Source of the DNA: Heterodera schachtii
Taxonomy: Eukaryota > Nematoda > Chromadorea > Rhabditida > Heteroderidae
Reading direction: 5' to 3'
NCBI GenBank assembly: GCA_023374025.1
Contig: SIJG01000015.1
Coordinates: 1,406,697 to 1,470,696 of the forward strand
DNA length: 64,000 bases
Below the pieces are notes generated by a model. That model searched no databases. It saw only the letters and a list, made by a program, of their open reading frames with translations, and had not been told where the DNA came from. Positions 44,301 through 55,627 of this stretch are shown here, piece by piece. The translations under genes were made by a program, and so were the position numbers. The first letter of the stretch is position 1; every line of letters starts with the position of its first letter.

Positions 44301-45607
44301 TTAAGCTTCATTTTGTACTAATGGCGGCCAACAGAGCGCTGAGCAACTGGCGCGGCGCAGAAAAGCCATGCGCTTGCGGCGATTGCAACCGCAGCCGCCC
44401 GAGGGCTGACAGCCGCAGGACGGAGGGGGCGGAGGGGAGTCGCAGCTGATGCCGAGTTGGACAGAGCCACCGCCGCTGGGGGGAGGAGGGCATCCGCCGC
44501 AACCGCACCCGCACCCGCACCCGCAACCGCAGCACGGGGGCGGTGGCGGGGCTTTTGGGCCTTCGCAGCCAATTGTCAGTTTAATGGAACCGCCGCCGCA
44601 GCCGCCGCCATAACCGCCACCACCACCACCACCACCACCTTAATAATTAATAGCAAATTTAATTAGGGAATTGGCCCCCGGGGTTTGTCCGGGGTTAATC
44701 GGATTAGAGTAACCCCCAAAATGTCCAAAATTTGTTGGAAATCAAGGGATAATAACGGAATTTTAATCTCGGTTCAAAAAGCGTTTTATGTGAAAGGCAA
44801 TTAAAAGCAGTTTTTTTTTGGAATTTTCATTGAGAAAGTGTGGGAAGTTATTCGATTAACCCCTTAATTAGTGATCAAATGAACTCACATCCGCCGCCGC
44901 AGCCGCACGACTGACAACCGCAGCACGGAGGGGGAGGCGGAGCTTTTGGGCCTTCGCAGCCAATTGTCAGTTTAATGGCACCGCCGCCGCCATAACCACC
45001 ACCACCTTAATAATTAATATAAAATTTAAATTAGGGAAGGGTCGCCGGAATTTATAGGAATCATTCGAATTAGAATATCGCCCAAAATGGCAAAAATGTA
45101 AGGATCAGAGAATAACGGAATCAGTGTTCTCGGTTCAAAAAGTGCCTGATGTGAAAGGCAATTAAAAGCAATTTTTGGAATTTGATTGGGAGAATTAATG
45201 GGATAATTATTGTGCAAAGTTCGTCGTTAAATTCAATTTGTGCAAATATTCCTCACAATTTGTCACCAAATGAACTCACATCCGCCGCCGCAGCCGCACG
45301 ACGGCTGACAACCGCAGCACGGAGAGGGCGGCGGAGGACGTGGGGAGTCGCAGCTGATGCCGAGTTGGACAGAGCCACCGCCACTGGGCGGAGGAGGGCA
45401 CCCGCCGCAACCGCACTGCCGACGGAGACGCGCCGCGTTGGGAGAAACCCTTGAGGGGATCAAGTGATTAGAAAAGGAATCCCGAGGATCAATGACAAGG
45501 ATCATCGGATTAAAAATTGTAATGGACTCACTCAAACCCGAGAAAAACGCATGGGAAAAGGGGACGAGGAAAAGGAGGAGAAGCGAACATTTGCTAATGA
45601 GGGCCAT
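44301..45607 (-). CDS. Secreted Cys/Gly/Pro-rich repeat protein
   Basis: Four exons. Start 45607 gives a signal peptide ([20 protein letters not shown]). After an intron, 45450-45280 encodes [10 protein letters not shown] and then [39 protein letters not shown]. The third exon (about 45006-44889) and fourth (about 44640-44301) each begin CGGGG and encode [20 protein letters not shown] or the Ser variant; exon four ends with a second [10 protein letters not shown] block, then CNRRKR and a basic tail (stop 44301). Introns 2 and 3 are similar in sequence to each other, so whole exon-intron units were duplicated. All junctions split the same Cys codon (T|GT). Such Cys/Gly-rich proteins suggest cuticle, eggshell or gland matrix; no family named. 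A TATA box lies about 150 bp upstream of the start codon. Confidence 0.8.
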
Positions 45608-45752
45608 TTGGACAAAGGGAAGCACTGAAAATGGACAAATTAAAAGTGAAAATGAGGGAAAAGCGATTAAATAATTTAATTTACCAAATTAGGAGGAAAG
45701 TGAACAGAAGAAGAAGCCGATTGGTAATGCCTTTCGGAGCCATCACAGCTCA

Positions 45753-45760
45753 ATTTATAG
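45753..45760 (-). promoter_or_regulatory. TATA box of Cys/Gly-rich gene
   Basis: On the minus strand CTATAAAT lies about 150 bp before the start codon at 45607. Confidence 0.45.
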
Positions 45761-45762
45761 GC

Positions 45763-47791
45763 AAACCTTTTGGGTAGAACCAATTGAAAAATGAAAAAAG
45801 GACGGGCAAAGTTTTTTAAATTGAAAAAAATGCACGAAAATATTAGTGAAAATAAAAATTTTCATTGGCAGTGTGACCTTTCAGACCGAAAAATCGGCGA
45901 TGTGTTAATTGAGCCAATTGGGCTTTAACGGGCTCATTACTCATGAAAGGCCCATTAAACAGAGAAAGCGACAACAATTAATATGTATTTGTTAATGCGC
46001 AACAAACATTAGATTACTTGTTATTCTGGTTCATAGTACAAAAATAAATGAAAGTAATAAGCGACGAGAAAAAAGAATTGGCTGATGAATGATGAAGCCA
46101 ATTAGCTAATTGCTCATTAATCATTTTTAGCCACGTATATCTGATGTTGCCCCATTTTATCTCTTTTTTATATTATTTAAATTGTAAAACGCACAGAAAT
46201 TTATTAATTTAGGTATTTATTTTTTAAATTAAAGGCTTTTCACCAAATTGAATCAATTCACAAATCACTAAAATTAATCCTTTTTACTCAGGGTGTAACA
46301 TAAATTTTGCATCATTTTTAATAAATTTTATTATTTTTTAAATTAAGAAAATACAATTAAGTCTCAAAAAAATTTCCACTATCATCTATGCTATTTTCTA
46401 CACGGGCATAGAATTCACGTAGTTACAATTGATTTAAAAAAAAAACAAAATTGGAAATGTTTGCGGTAGTTATTTTTGGTGGCTTATTCTAAGACAATGA
46501 AAAGAGATACAAAGGCAGAGAAAAACTAATTAATAGAACATAGTTAGGACCATAAATCACTAAGCAAAAATTTTATATTTTATATTTGAATTATTGGAGA
46601 TTTACACATTTGTAGGTGAATCAGCAAATCTCTGAGTCCGAAAATGGCCTAAATTTGTGCTCTGAGTTTAAGTGAAAATTAGATAGAGCAACACAAGCTT
46701 ATGTAGCAAAGATAGATCAGATTAAAGGCCGTATTAGGATTCTACGGATCTAATTTGGCTATAATCTTGTTTCTGGCATGTTTGGGGTTTCGTTTTTGGG
46801 AATAAAAAATTGTGAAAAATTGGTGAAACTTCGAGAAAAAATCCCTAAAATTTGAATCAATCAAATTTTTGTATTTTAAAAATTGGCAAAACTTATATTA
46901 CATCCCAAGTATTATTGCGAATGAATTTTCTCAATTTACGCCTTTAAATTTTTTAATGAAAGCATTTATTGAATTGAAAATAATAACCCTTTTTTAATTT
47001 ATGTGAAAAAAAGTCTAAGAAATTTTTAAGCGTTGTGGAGACTTTTTTTTCTCTGTTCACCGCGGTAAATTTTGTGTGCGGCGAAGGGTCTGCCCATCAC
47101 CGAAATTTTGAAAATCATGTGGATTTTAATGTCAAAAATTGAAACCCATGTATTGTTTCTAATTTCTAAATTTTAATTGAATTTTCGGTCCGCCGGTGCC
47201 AAAGGCGTGGGAAAAAATTTGTACTTTTTTGTGATTTGTTACATTGGTGAAAAAAAGACGGCGCAAAGTGAGAATCGACAAAGGCTTGTCAGTTGCTAAA
47301 AAGTTTTTAAACATTTTTACTTTTAATTCTTCAAATACGAATAAATTTCAGAGTTTCAAAACTCTTCGCTAAGGCATTAACCGTAAAATTTTAATTAGCG
47401 TAGTAATAAAAAAAAAGTTGGTACATGAATTTCTTCTGTTCCCCCAATGGATGCTCTTTTTTTGTTGTCTTTCTTTCTATTAGCATTTGTATTTGTAGGT
47501 GATGTTAGGGATTAGAGTCATGAGAAATCAAAAGCTCAAATGCTTAATTAACAATTAATTGGCTCATTAAATTGTTTGTTAGCCCAATTTTTTTCTCTCT
47601 TTTGCATTGAGTCTTTACATTAAAAAATGGAGTATAAAGGAAAAAATTGAAATTTTTTTGATAAAGTTTTACAAATATCTTATGCCTGCTTTTGAGAATT
47701 ATATATAAACAAAAATAATTAATTCGTTTAAAAAGACACATTTTCACAATAAACATTTTAAGTTCAGTCAAAAAATCAACTTTATATAACA
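45763..47791. other. Intergenic, AT-rich
   Basis: About 2 kb between divergent genes. No exon series, RNA gene or clear repeat seen on either strand. Confidence 0.5.
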
Positions 47792-49334
47792 ATGGATTCG
47801 GATTTGTACTTAAATGACTCATCAAGAAACAATGTAAGCCAACAGTTATTAAAGTGAATTTTAATTACATTTTATTTTTTAAGAATTACGCCATTTTTCA
47901 ACGCGACGGCGTCCCTTTGGCATTTCAGGCATTGATAGTCATAAGATTTCTCATTGCCATCATTGGCATTCTGTTCAATGCAAGCTTACTGTATGTGGCA
48001 GTGAACACTTAGTAAGAATGAACCATTTAAAATATCATTTTGATTGAAAACAACAAATTCAGCGATTTGCAAGGGTCGTGCAACTTTTTGATCGCATTCA
48101 ATGCTTTCTGTCTGGTCATCTTTATGCCATTCATGAGCATCTCCGTCTTCAATCACAGCTTAATGCCAGTCCAAACGTGCTTCTGGTGGGAATTTGTCCC
48201 AATGTTTTTTGGCAATTTGTTTATGGTCTCAACCCTGGCAATTGCTTTTGACCGGCTATTGAGTGTGCTCCTTCCCGCATGGTACGTGCCAAAAATGGAA
48301 GAAAACGAATTTAAATTTTTTTGAGAAAAGTGTGCCGGAAAGTTCCCGATTACTGTCCAATGGCTTTTTCCTACTGTAGGCACACACGCCAAAACAAAGA
48401 GTTCAACTATTTGGGCTCCCTGCTAACACTGTGCATTCTGTACGCCGGTTGCATTGTGTACTTCTGCTACACCGCTTTACCGCAATTGACGGCTGACTCA
48501 CCGTAAGAAAAGTCAAATCAAACTTTTGAAAGTTCATACAATTTTAGCACTGTGATCTGCTTGAACCCCTCCGATTCGTACCAAGGCGGAATTGGGACAA
48601 TTTTGTTTGTTGTGTCGCTGGTTGTGGTCACTTTGTGCATCCTTTGCTATGCGATCATTTGGGTCATTGTGCGCAGAAACCGAACAAAATGTAAAAAGGC
48701 ACAACATTTACTCATTTACGTTTGTCATTAAAATTGCAAATTGTTTTTTAAATTTCAGGGAATGGCACTTTCACAATGAAAATTCTCACTTCTCTGTCCG
48801 TGCTCATTTTCATCATCAGTTTTGGCTATTTTTTTGCGATTGTGATTCGTATCATTTCGTCTCTTTGTAAAATTGCCAATTTTGCTTACATCACTTTTGT
48901 CTCTTCGATGTTTTCAACGATTGCGATGGCCGCCAATGCGCCGGTTTTGTACATTTATAGGTCGAAAAAACATATAAAAATTATAAATTAAATGCAGTTA
49001 CCGTATGAAAAAACATGAATTTTACAAAACCAATTAAGGCCAAATAAAAAACTCAAAAAAATTCTGATTGCTCACTAATTAATCGTTATATTTGCCAATT
49101 TTTGGTGCCGTTTTTAGCTCCGACTATCAAAATGCGTTGCGTCAGCATTTTCCACGCCTTTTTAAGCCTCAGCAACGACAAATGGGAGGATCGAATGCTT
49201 TCAACAACAACAACAACAACCGCAACTGGGCAACACTTTCGTTGGCCGCGGTGGACAGAACGACACGCGTTGCGCCCATAAACGTGAGAGGAGCCGCAGC
49301 AGAGACGAAACGCCAAGGAAATGGCCAAAATTGA
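47792..49334 (+). CDS. 7TM chemoreceptor, srsx-like GPCR
   Basis: Seven exons or so: 47792-47833, 47884-48012, about 48061-48281, about 48380-48503, about 48548-48691, about 48760-48959 and about 49118-49334. The N-terminus carries NDS and NNVS glycosylation-type sites. Seven hydrophobic segments follow: FLIAIIGILFNASLLYVAV (TM1), NFLIAFNAFCLVIFM, a TM3 ending in AIAFDRLLSVLLP (DRL in place of DRY), LGSLLTLCILYAGCIVYFC, TILFVVSLVVVTLCILCY, ILTSLSVLIFIISFGYFF and a TM7 with APVLYIYRSSDY (NPxxY variant). The cytoplasmic tail has an Asn run. Family choice rests on the DRLLSVL motif and overall plan. The junction after LLPAW is not resolved by a clean splice pair. Likely a plasma-membrane receptor of sensory neurons. 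Confidence 0.85.
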
Positions 49335-49857
49335 AAAAAAAAACATTTGAAAAGGATTGAATTGAAATGGCTAAACTCTTTTTGTGGTAGTTGAACACGG
49401 CTAATCTTGTGAAGTTTTTCTTGATAAAGAAACGATCCGGGAACGTTCTTGGCAATAATTACTCAATAAAAACGGGAATTTTCATTTTCAACTTCGCCTG
49501 TTAATAAAAGTAATTATTAAATGAATTGAAGAAGAGCTAATTAAAAAAACAAAAAATTAAAAAAATCTATTTAAAGGATAGGTCACGGCCGTTTAACCGA
49601 AACTGAAAATCGGCTTAAAAAATTCGAAAATAAATATTTTTTATGCAAATAAAAAAATTTCCATTTCGGCGATAAGGCCAACCACCGACATTTTAAGGAG
49701 GCTATCTTTTGGTGATAAATTATTACAAATTCTCTCAAATGAATAATCGAAATTAAGCTTTTTTTTATTCCATAAATTATTATTAACTAATCCCATACTA
49801 TGTAAAAAGCATATTCTTCCCGTTCCGTTTTCATCATTTTTCGCCCAAATTTGGCCT
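49335..49857. other. Intergenic; duplication boundary
   Basis: The 3' flank of VAP copy B. Unlike copies A and C, similarity stops immediately after the stop codon, so a rearrangement breakpoint lies at about 49857. Confidence 0.55.
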
Positions 49858-50739
49858 TCATTGAGAGCAAAGTCCCGTGGCTTTGTCACATATGTCATTT
49901 GCTTTGCATTTGCTGCACGGCTCCCCGGCCAAATAGACAGGCGCACCAAAGTAATTACCACTAAAAGGGGTATTAGTAAACGAATTATGTTTTATCAGTG
50001 GTTGGTTATTACCCCGTGTAATACCAGCAGACCACATATGTTTTCCAATTGGTATTTGGGCAGTTTTGTGCCATGGCACAGCCAATTCGGTCGGTGTCAG
50101 CCCACGCCATCTCAACAAAGCGAAGCGAGAAGTAATTAATGTTAATTAGCAGGTAATGGGACGAGAAAGACCAAAATTAGTAGGCCACCTGAGTCCAATG
50201 GCCGATGCCACTGAAGTTTTCCCCGGTCATAATCAGATCCGGGTTGAACCCGTAACGGTTCAGTTCGTCCCACCAGCGACCGCAAGCGTACTCGAAGCCA
50301 TCCTCTTAAACAGGCAATTAGTAGCCCTAATTACTCAATTTGTATCGAACTGTTCGAAAATGTTCCGCCATTCATTGCCAAATTTTCGCCCGCCCAGCCG
50401 TTCCACGAGTGCGATAATGTGCATTTGTTGGCCCATTCATCCGCATATTTGGCCAAGTTTTCGTCCCATTCAAACTTGCGCATGTTTCCCGCCTTTGGCA
50501 TTTTGTTGCCCCCCAATTTATTGTCGGCATTGCCTAGGGCCAATTGCGATCGGAATTTGTTGTGACAATTGACAGCCGCTTCTTTGTCCTCATTCGTCGG
50601 CGTTTTTGTGTATTGCTGGACGGATGGGCCTGGAAACAGTTAATTAACAAATAATTACCCAATTATCCCGCTAATAAATTTAAACAATTGACTTACCGAA
50701 AAGCATGAAAAAGAGGGCGATTAATTTAATCAAATGCAT
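49858..50739 (-). CDS. vap: Venom-allergen-like CAP/SCP protein, copy B
   Basis: Same five-exon plan as copy A. ATG at 50739 (MHLIKLI, signal peptide), intron 50696-50631 region, CAP domain with HNKFRS, LSHSW, GENLAMN, GENF, GHWTQ and MAWADTDRIGCAM, and the Cys-rich tail CSKCKANDICD (Ala where copy A has Glu). All frames are intact and splice signals match copy C. The upstream TATA (TTTATAAG, near 50800) is conserved. It lies 930 bp downstream of peptide copy B on the same strand, the same order as in copy A. Highly similar to copy C, so B and C are probably the younger pair in sequence. Secreted; the effector role is inferred from the family. Confidence 0.92.
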
Positions 50740-51670
50740 TTGATTTTGTTTGATTTTAAGTTGTAATTTATGGTTTTCTTCTGTTAATTTGTTCGGCTTA
50801 TAAAGGCCATTCCGTCCGTTTTCCATTGAAAAATTAAAGCTGAATAAATTTGATTAAATTTTAATAATATTTTCTCCTCAAAACTTTTCAATGAATTTGA
50901 CAAAAACTAAATTTGCTTTGCTGAACAAATAATAATAATAACACATAAAATAATAAAGTTCGGGTGGCCATCCCTTTTCATCAAAAAACGATTCTCACCG
51001 CTGCGACTGTTCAAATTCAAAAATTTATTGAATATTTCAAACTTTAATATTGTTGAAATTATTTATATGAATCTAAAATTAATTCTACTTAAGGTATAGC
51101 AAAAAAAAAGAATTTTTTGACTGGAATTAAGTTTTTAGGCAAAAAGTGTTCGAATTCGTCGCTCGCCTTTTTAAGAAAATTTTTATGGGGTCAAAATCCC
51201 AATTGTTTTTTTATTATTATTATTATTACATATTATTATTAAATACAGTCCTAAATATACATTTTGGATAAATTCATTATTAATTAAAATTAAATTTTAA
51301 AAATTTTCCCCGTTGGCACCGCCGGTTCCCCCCTCCGTCCCCAAATCTTCCAAAAGAGATTTTAGGAAAAAAACTTTTTTGAAAGCTGAAAGCTTGTTAA
51401 CATTTCCCATTAATGGATTTGGGAAAAACTTGAATTTTAAAGCAAATTACGCAATTTTTTAAACAACCATGAAAATCTTAAAAAATTTTTACTTCAGACT
51501 TCCGAATTCCGTCACTTTTGGACTTGGAATTTCGACTTCCGACAAGCGCCCCGCCAGGGAACACATGTCGAGATCGGGATCGTCAGGTGGGACAGGTCAG
51601 GATCGTGTTTTAAAGCAGGCCAGAAAAGGTCGAGGATCGGGGACCAACTCAAATTGAACGCGAATTCTAT

Positions 51671-51934
51671 TCACCCTACCGTACCATCAGTTGTCCAAAA
51701 CTCTTTCGTACTGTCTTCCGTGGTTGGATAAGCACCGTTTTGTGCCACCGTAGAAGCAGATGACCTATCCGAACAGCTTGGACAAGGCGGAGAAGAAGCA
51801 ATTGGCGCGGATGGATCAGCTTCAGCAATGGCAAACTGCTGATCATTTTGTCGTTGTGCCAAATTTGAATTGCTTTCGTCATTTGGGCACGTAGCAAATG
51901 ATGACAAAACAAAAATAAAGCAAAATGTACACAT
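51671..51934 (-). CDS. Small secreted peptide, copy B (87 aa)
   Basis: 87-residue single-exon frame with the same signal-like start (MCTFCFIFVLSSFATC) as the copy at 14533. Five nucleotide differences separate the two coding sequences (264 nt); all five change the residue (Ala-Pro, Thr-Asn, Thr-Pro, Thr-Ile, Thr-Arg), none is silent. No indel or stop has arisen in either copy, which supports a real coding frame. Function unknown; secretion inferred. Confidence 0.6.
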   Translation of the reverse strand: MCTFCFIFVLSSFATCPNDESNSNLAQRQNDQQFAIAEADPSAPIASSPPCPSCSDRSSASTVAQNGAYPTTEDSTKEFWTTDGTVG

Positions 51935-51945
51935 TTTTAATTCCG

Positions 51946-52909
51946 TTTATTTGGGAGCAATATAAAATATTTTTTTCACTTTTGTTTTCGAATTTTGCGT
52001 TTATGAGGCATCGGCATATTCGACATCTTCGACCATCGCCGAGTCTTTTTCAAAAGTGTATTCGAATCTATCCGTCCTTCAAGAATAATGAAGTGCATCT
52101 TTTTGACTTAACTCAACAAATTCAATCAGCTCCTGATTTTTAGCCTATGAATTGGCTGAACTGCTTGAATTATGCCATTCACATCCTCTGAGGACCAAAA
52201 CATTTTGCCCAAGGGTGAAAAGAGGACACTACAATAAATGAAATAAATGATTGAATTTTGGATTTCTATTATAGTGTCCGTCTCAATTTGTTTTCTTTCA
52301 TTTTCACTTTCATAATCATACACAAAGGCGATAGATAATGCATTCATTATGCCTAAATTAATTCAAAAAGTCTTAATTTTCACAATTTAATTGGATTTTT
52401 CTATATTTGTTTTTCTATTAGTAAAAAATTTAAAAAATATAATCAATTATATTTTTCTCTTAAAATTTCACAGTAATTTTTTTAAAATTAATTTATTAGT
52501 TTTAATTTGATATTTTAAATTTTGGCGATATGATACTTAAACCATCTAACTTTTTTGCTGTTGCTAAACGGGCTATTCCCAAACCCTATTTTATTACAAA
52601 ATAGGATATAATATATTACAAAAACAAAAAATAATTTTTTTTTAATAGGGTTATTAATTCATGGAATTTATGACCGAAAAATATTATGGAAATAAATGAC
52701 CGCAAAAAATTCCGAGAAATTGCAAAAGGAATAATTAAGCAATAATGCATATTTTCCCTATTGAGAGGTGTGACTTGTTTGATTTATATCTATTGTTTGT
52801 TTAATTTGACACTTATTTTTGTGATTTTTGACTGCCATTTATGTTTTTTTATTTTATTCTCATTTATTTTGTTTTTATGCCACTGTTAGAGTGCATAGCA
52901 CCTTATGGT
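51946..52909. other. Intergenic
   Basis: Spacer left of a MITE. A 73-codon minus-strand frame (52126-52347) may be followed by a splice acceptor (AAAATCAG) and a short tail, but lacks any motif or duplicate, so it is not called. Confidence 0.45.
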
Positions 52910-52918
52910 TTGTTCGAT

Positions 52919-53304
52919 CGGGCCAGGCCGTTTTCGTACGGGCCGTTTTCGTACGAGCACATGTTTTTTGACTATAACTTTTTTCTATGTCAACCAAATC
53001 CAACGATCTTTATATCATTCGATAGCCATTCAGATGCTCTATTAGCCTGCAAAATTTCAAAAAATTTCGTTAAGTTTTAAAAAAAGTTCGAGCCAAAAAA
53101 GTTGGAAAATCTGGTTGTATGAATTCTTCTGGTCATAACTTTTTTGAACCTTAACGAGATTTTTCGAAATTTTGCAGGCTAATAGAGGACACTTAGGGCT
53201 ATCGAATGATACGAACAATGTTGGATTTGGTTGGCAAAGAAAAAAGTTATAGCCAAAAACTTGTGCTCGTACGAAAACGGCCCGTACGAAAACGACCCTG
53301 ACCG
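52919..53304. mobile_element. TIR element (MITE), 386 bp, 9-bp target duplication
   Basis: Ends are inverted: CGGGCCAGGCCGTTTTCGTA on the left, and the reverse complement of the right end reads CGGTCAGGGTCGTTTTCGTA. The element is flanked by direct TTGTTCGAT at 52910-52918 and 53305-53313. The arms pair over most of the length. No transposase frame. A 9-bp duplication suggests mobilisation by a Mutator-type enzyme, though 8 bp cannot be excluded. Confidence 0.88.
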
Positions 53305-53570
53305 TTGTTCGATAAATAATAAATAAATAAATAAAAGGTATTGGCGAAACGGTCATTGTCGAAATGTCCAGCCACCGCAGCAATTCAACACAATTTATAG
53401 ATTTAGAATAAAAAATACCTAACCTTTTTTCATAAATGGACAGTGAAAAGTAAAATCAATAAATAAAATAAACAAAATAAACGGCGATTATTCTTTCTAA
53501 GATAAAATATGCAATTTCCTTATCCACGAATATTTTTTTTTGAAAATGAATGTAAAACTTAAAAAATATA

Positions 53571-54510
53571 GGTAAATATCCATCATAGGTCCCAGACTCA
53601 AAATTGCATAAAAACACTTTTATAGGTTTTCTTAGGTGCTGAAAACGCCTAAACCGTCAAAAAAACTGCGCGGCAAAGCGTTTAAACCGGTTTTTGAACT
53701 GGTTTAAAACTCGAAAATTTGAGTGAAAAGGGAGGCACCTGACCATTTAAAACGGTCTAAATCACACAAATTTGATACCATTCGAAAGCTCTTGACGAGC
53801 TAAGTCTAAAAATCAAAGAATTAAGTCGAACCAATGCCATCTAGGCACTGGGACAACTGAGTCCCAGTGAAAATGGACACTTCAGTTCCAAAAATAATAA
53901 ACGGTAAATAACAATTTAAAAGCAAAATTTCGCAAAAGGGAGCATGCGAAGACGGAACAAGTAGTGGGGCGAGACGGAGGGCGGAGGAAGCAGTCTGTCG
54001 AGCGCCACAGGCGGTTGACTGCGGGGGCCCGAAGGGCCCCCGCCAATCAGTCAACCGCCTGCGGATCACGCGCGGACTTCTTCCGTAGCCCGTAGTCTCG
54101 CCCCACCTACTGGCCGCCGTAGTCGAGTGTGCGGCGGTTTTTTTGTGCAATAAGCTAAATTAAACTTTTATATTTGACGTTCTTTTCCCATTTTGTTGAC
54201 TACTGTTTAAAAATAGTTTTAACGATTTTGAGGACCCATAACATGCGTCGGTTCGACTTAATTCCTTGATTTTTAAACTCAGCTCGTCAAGCGCTTTCGA
54301 ATGATACCAAATTTGTTTAAAATTTTTTATTTAAAATTGATTTTTGGCTGATTTTTAAGGCAAATTTTCGAGTTTTAAACCAGTTCAAAAACCGGTTTAA
54401 ACGCTTTGCCGCGCAGTTTTTTGACGGTTTAGGCGTTTTCAGCACCTAAGAAAACCTATAAAAGTGTTTTTATGCGATTTTGAGTCTGGGACCTATGATG
54501 GATATTTTCC
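53571..54510. mobile_element. Foldback element, 940 bp, 8-bp target duplication
   Basis: Terminal inverted repeats of about 260 bp begin GGTAAATATCCATCATAGG (left) and end CCTATGATGGATATTTTCC (right). Direct AAAATATA flanks at 53563-53570 and 54511-54518. Both arms hold an ACCGGTTT-type palindromic stretch and an ATTCGAAAGC core. The GC-rich centre (53955-54125) contains a nested hairpin around GGGGGCCCGAAGGGCCCCC. Similarity of the VAP C flank to the VAP A flank resumes on both sides, so copy A shows the empty site. No transposase; superfamily unassigned (8 bp fits hAT). Confidence 0.92.
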
Positions 54511-54745
54511 AAAATATATATTTTTTATTCTTAAATTAAATTTATAAATAAATTCAGATGCAAACAAATGTCGTTAAAAATGACAAATTTGGCACGACTC
54601 AAAAACGACGGAATTAAAAACTATTTATTTATTCATTGTTAATTAAGACCAATAAGTGAAAATTATATCGAAACAAAAACCATACTAAACATACAGATAC
54701 ATAATTAGTAATTATCCCAATTCAATTTTCATATTATTTCACCCT

Positions 54746-55627
54746 TCATTGAGAGCAAAGTCCCGTGGCTTTGTCACATATGTCATTTGCTTTGCATTTG
54801 CTGCACGGCTCCCCGGCCAAATAGACAGGCGCACCAAAGTAATTACCACTAAAAGGGGTATTAGTAAACGAATTATGTTTTATCAGTGGTTGGTTATTAC
54901 CCCGTGTAATACCAGCAGACCACATATGTTTTCCAATTGGTATTTGGGCAGTTTTGTGCCATGGCACAGCCAATTCGGTCGGTGTCAGCCCACGCCATCT
55001 CAACAAAACGAAGCGAGAAGTAATTAATGTTCAATTAGCAGGTAATGGGACGAGAAAGACCAAAATTAGTAGGCCACCTGAGTCCAATGGCCGATTCCAC
55101 TGAAGTTTTCCCCGGTCATAATCAGATCCGGGTTGAACCCGTAACGGTTCAGTTCGTCCCACCAGCGACCGCAAGCGTACTCGAAGCCATCCTCTTAAAC
55201 AGGCAATTAGTAGCCCTAATTACTCAATTTGTATCGAACTGTTCGAAAATGTTCCGCCATTCATTGCCAAATTTTCGCCCGCCCAGCCGTTCCACGAGTG
55301 CGATAATGTGCATTTGTTGGCCCATTCATCCGCATATTTGGCCAAGTTTTCGTCCCATTCAAACTTGCGCATGTTGCCCGCCTTTGGCATTTTGTTGCCG
55401 CCCAATTTATTGTCGGCATTGCCCAGGGCCAATTGCGATCGGAATTTGTTGTGACAATTGACAGCCGCTTCTTTGTCCTCATTCGTCGGCGTTTTTGTGT
55501 ATTGCTGGACGGATGGACCTGGAACGATTAATTAACAAATAATTACCCAATTATCCCGCTAATAAATTTAAACAATTGACTTACCGAAAAGCATGAAAAA
55601 GAGGGCGATTAATTTAATCAAATGCAT
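54746..55627 (-). CDS. vap: Venom-allergen-like CAP/SCP protein, copy C
   Basis: Intact five-exon gene, nearly identical to copy B including the introns and the TATA box near 55688. ATG at 55627, stop at 54746. The signal peptide, HNKFRS, LSHSW, GENLAMN, GENF, GHWTQ and MAWADT are all kept, as is the Cys-rich tail. Differences from B in the coding part are few and partly silent (for example the Gly codon of SGIGHW and the Asn-containing AGNMR region). Its downstream flank is the copy-A type flank interrupted by the 940-bp foldback element 235 bp past the stop codon. This copy has no associated 87-residue peptide gene. Confidence 0.92.

Larger units (their letters stand above)
49858..51945 (-). 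repeat. Segmental duplication, copy B (inverted)
   Basis: Inverted counterpart of 14523-16506, holding VAP copy B and peptide copy B with the shared spacer (51000-51660). Similarity ends just beyond the peptide start codon at about 51945 and at the VAP stop codon on the other side. Confidence 0.9.

Noticed and set aside
52085..52347. Possible two-exon small gene on the minus strand
   Set aside because: One plausible acceptor but no recognisable protein feature and no paralogue.
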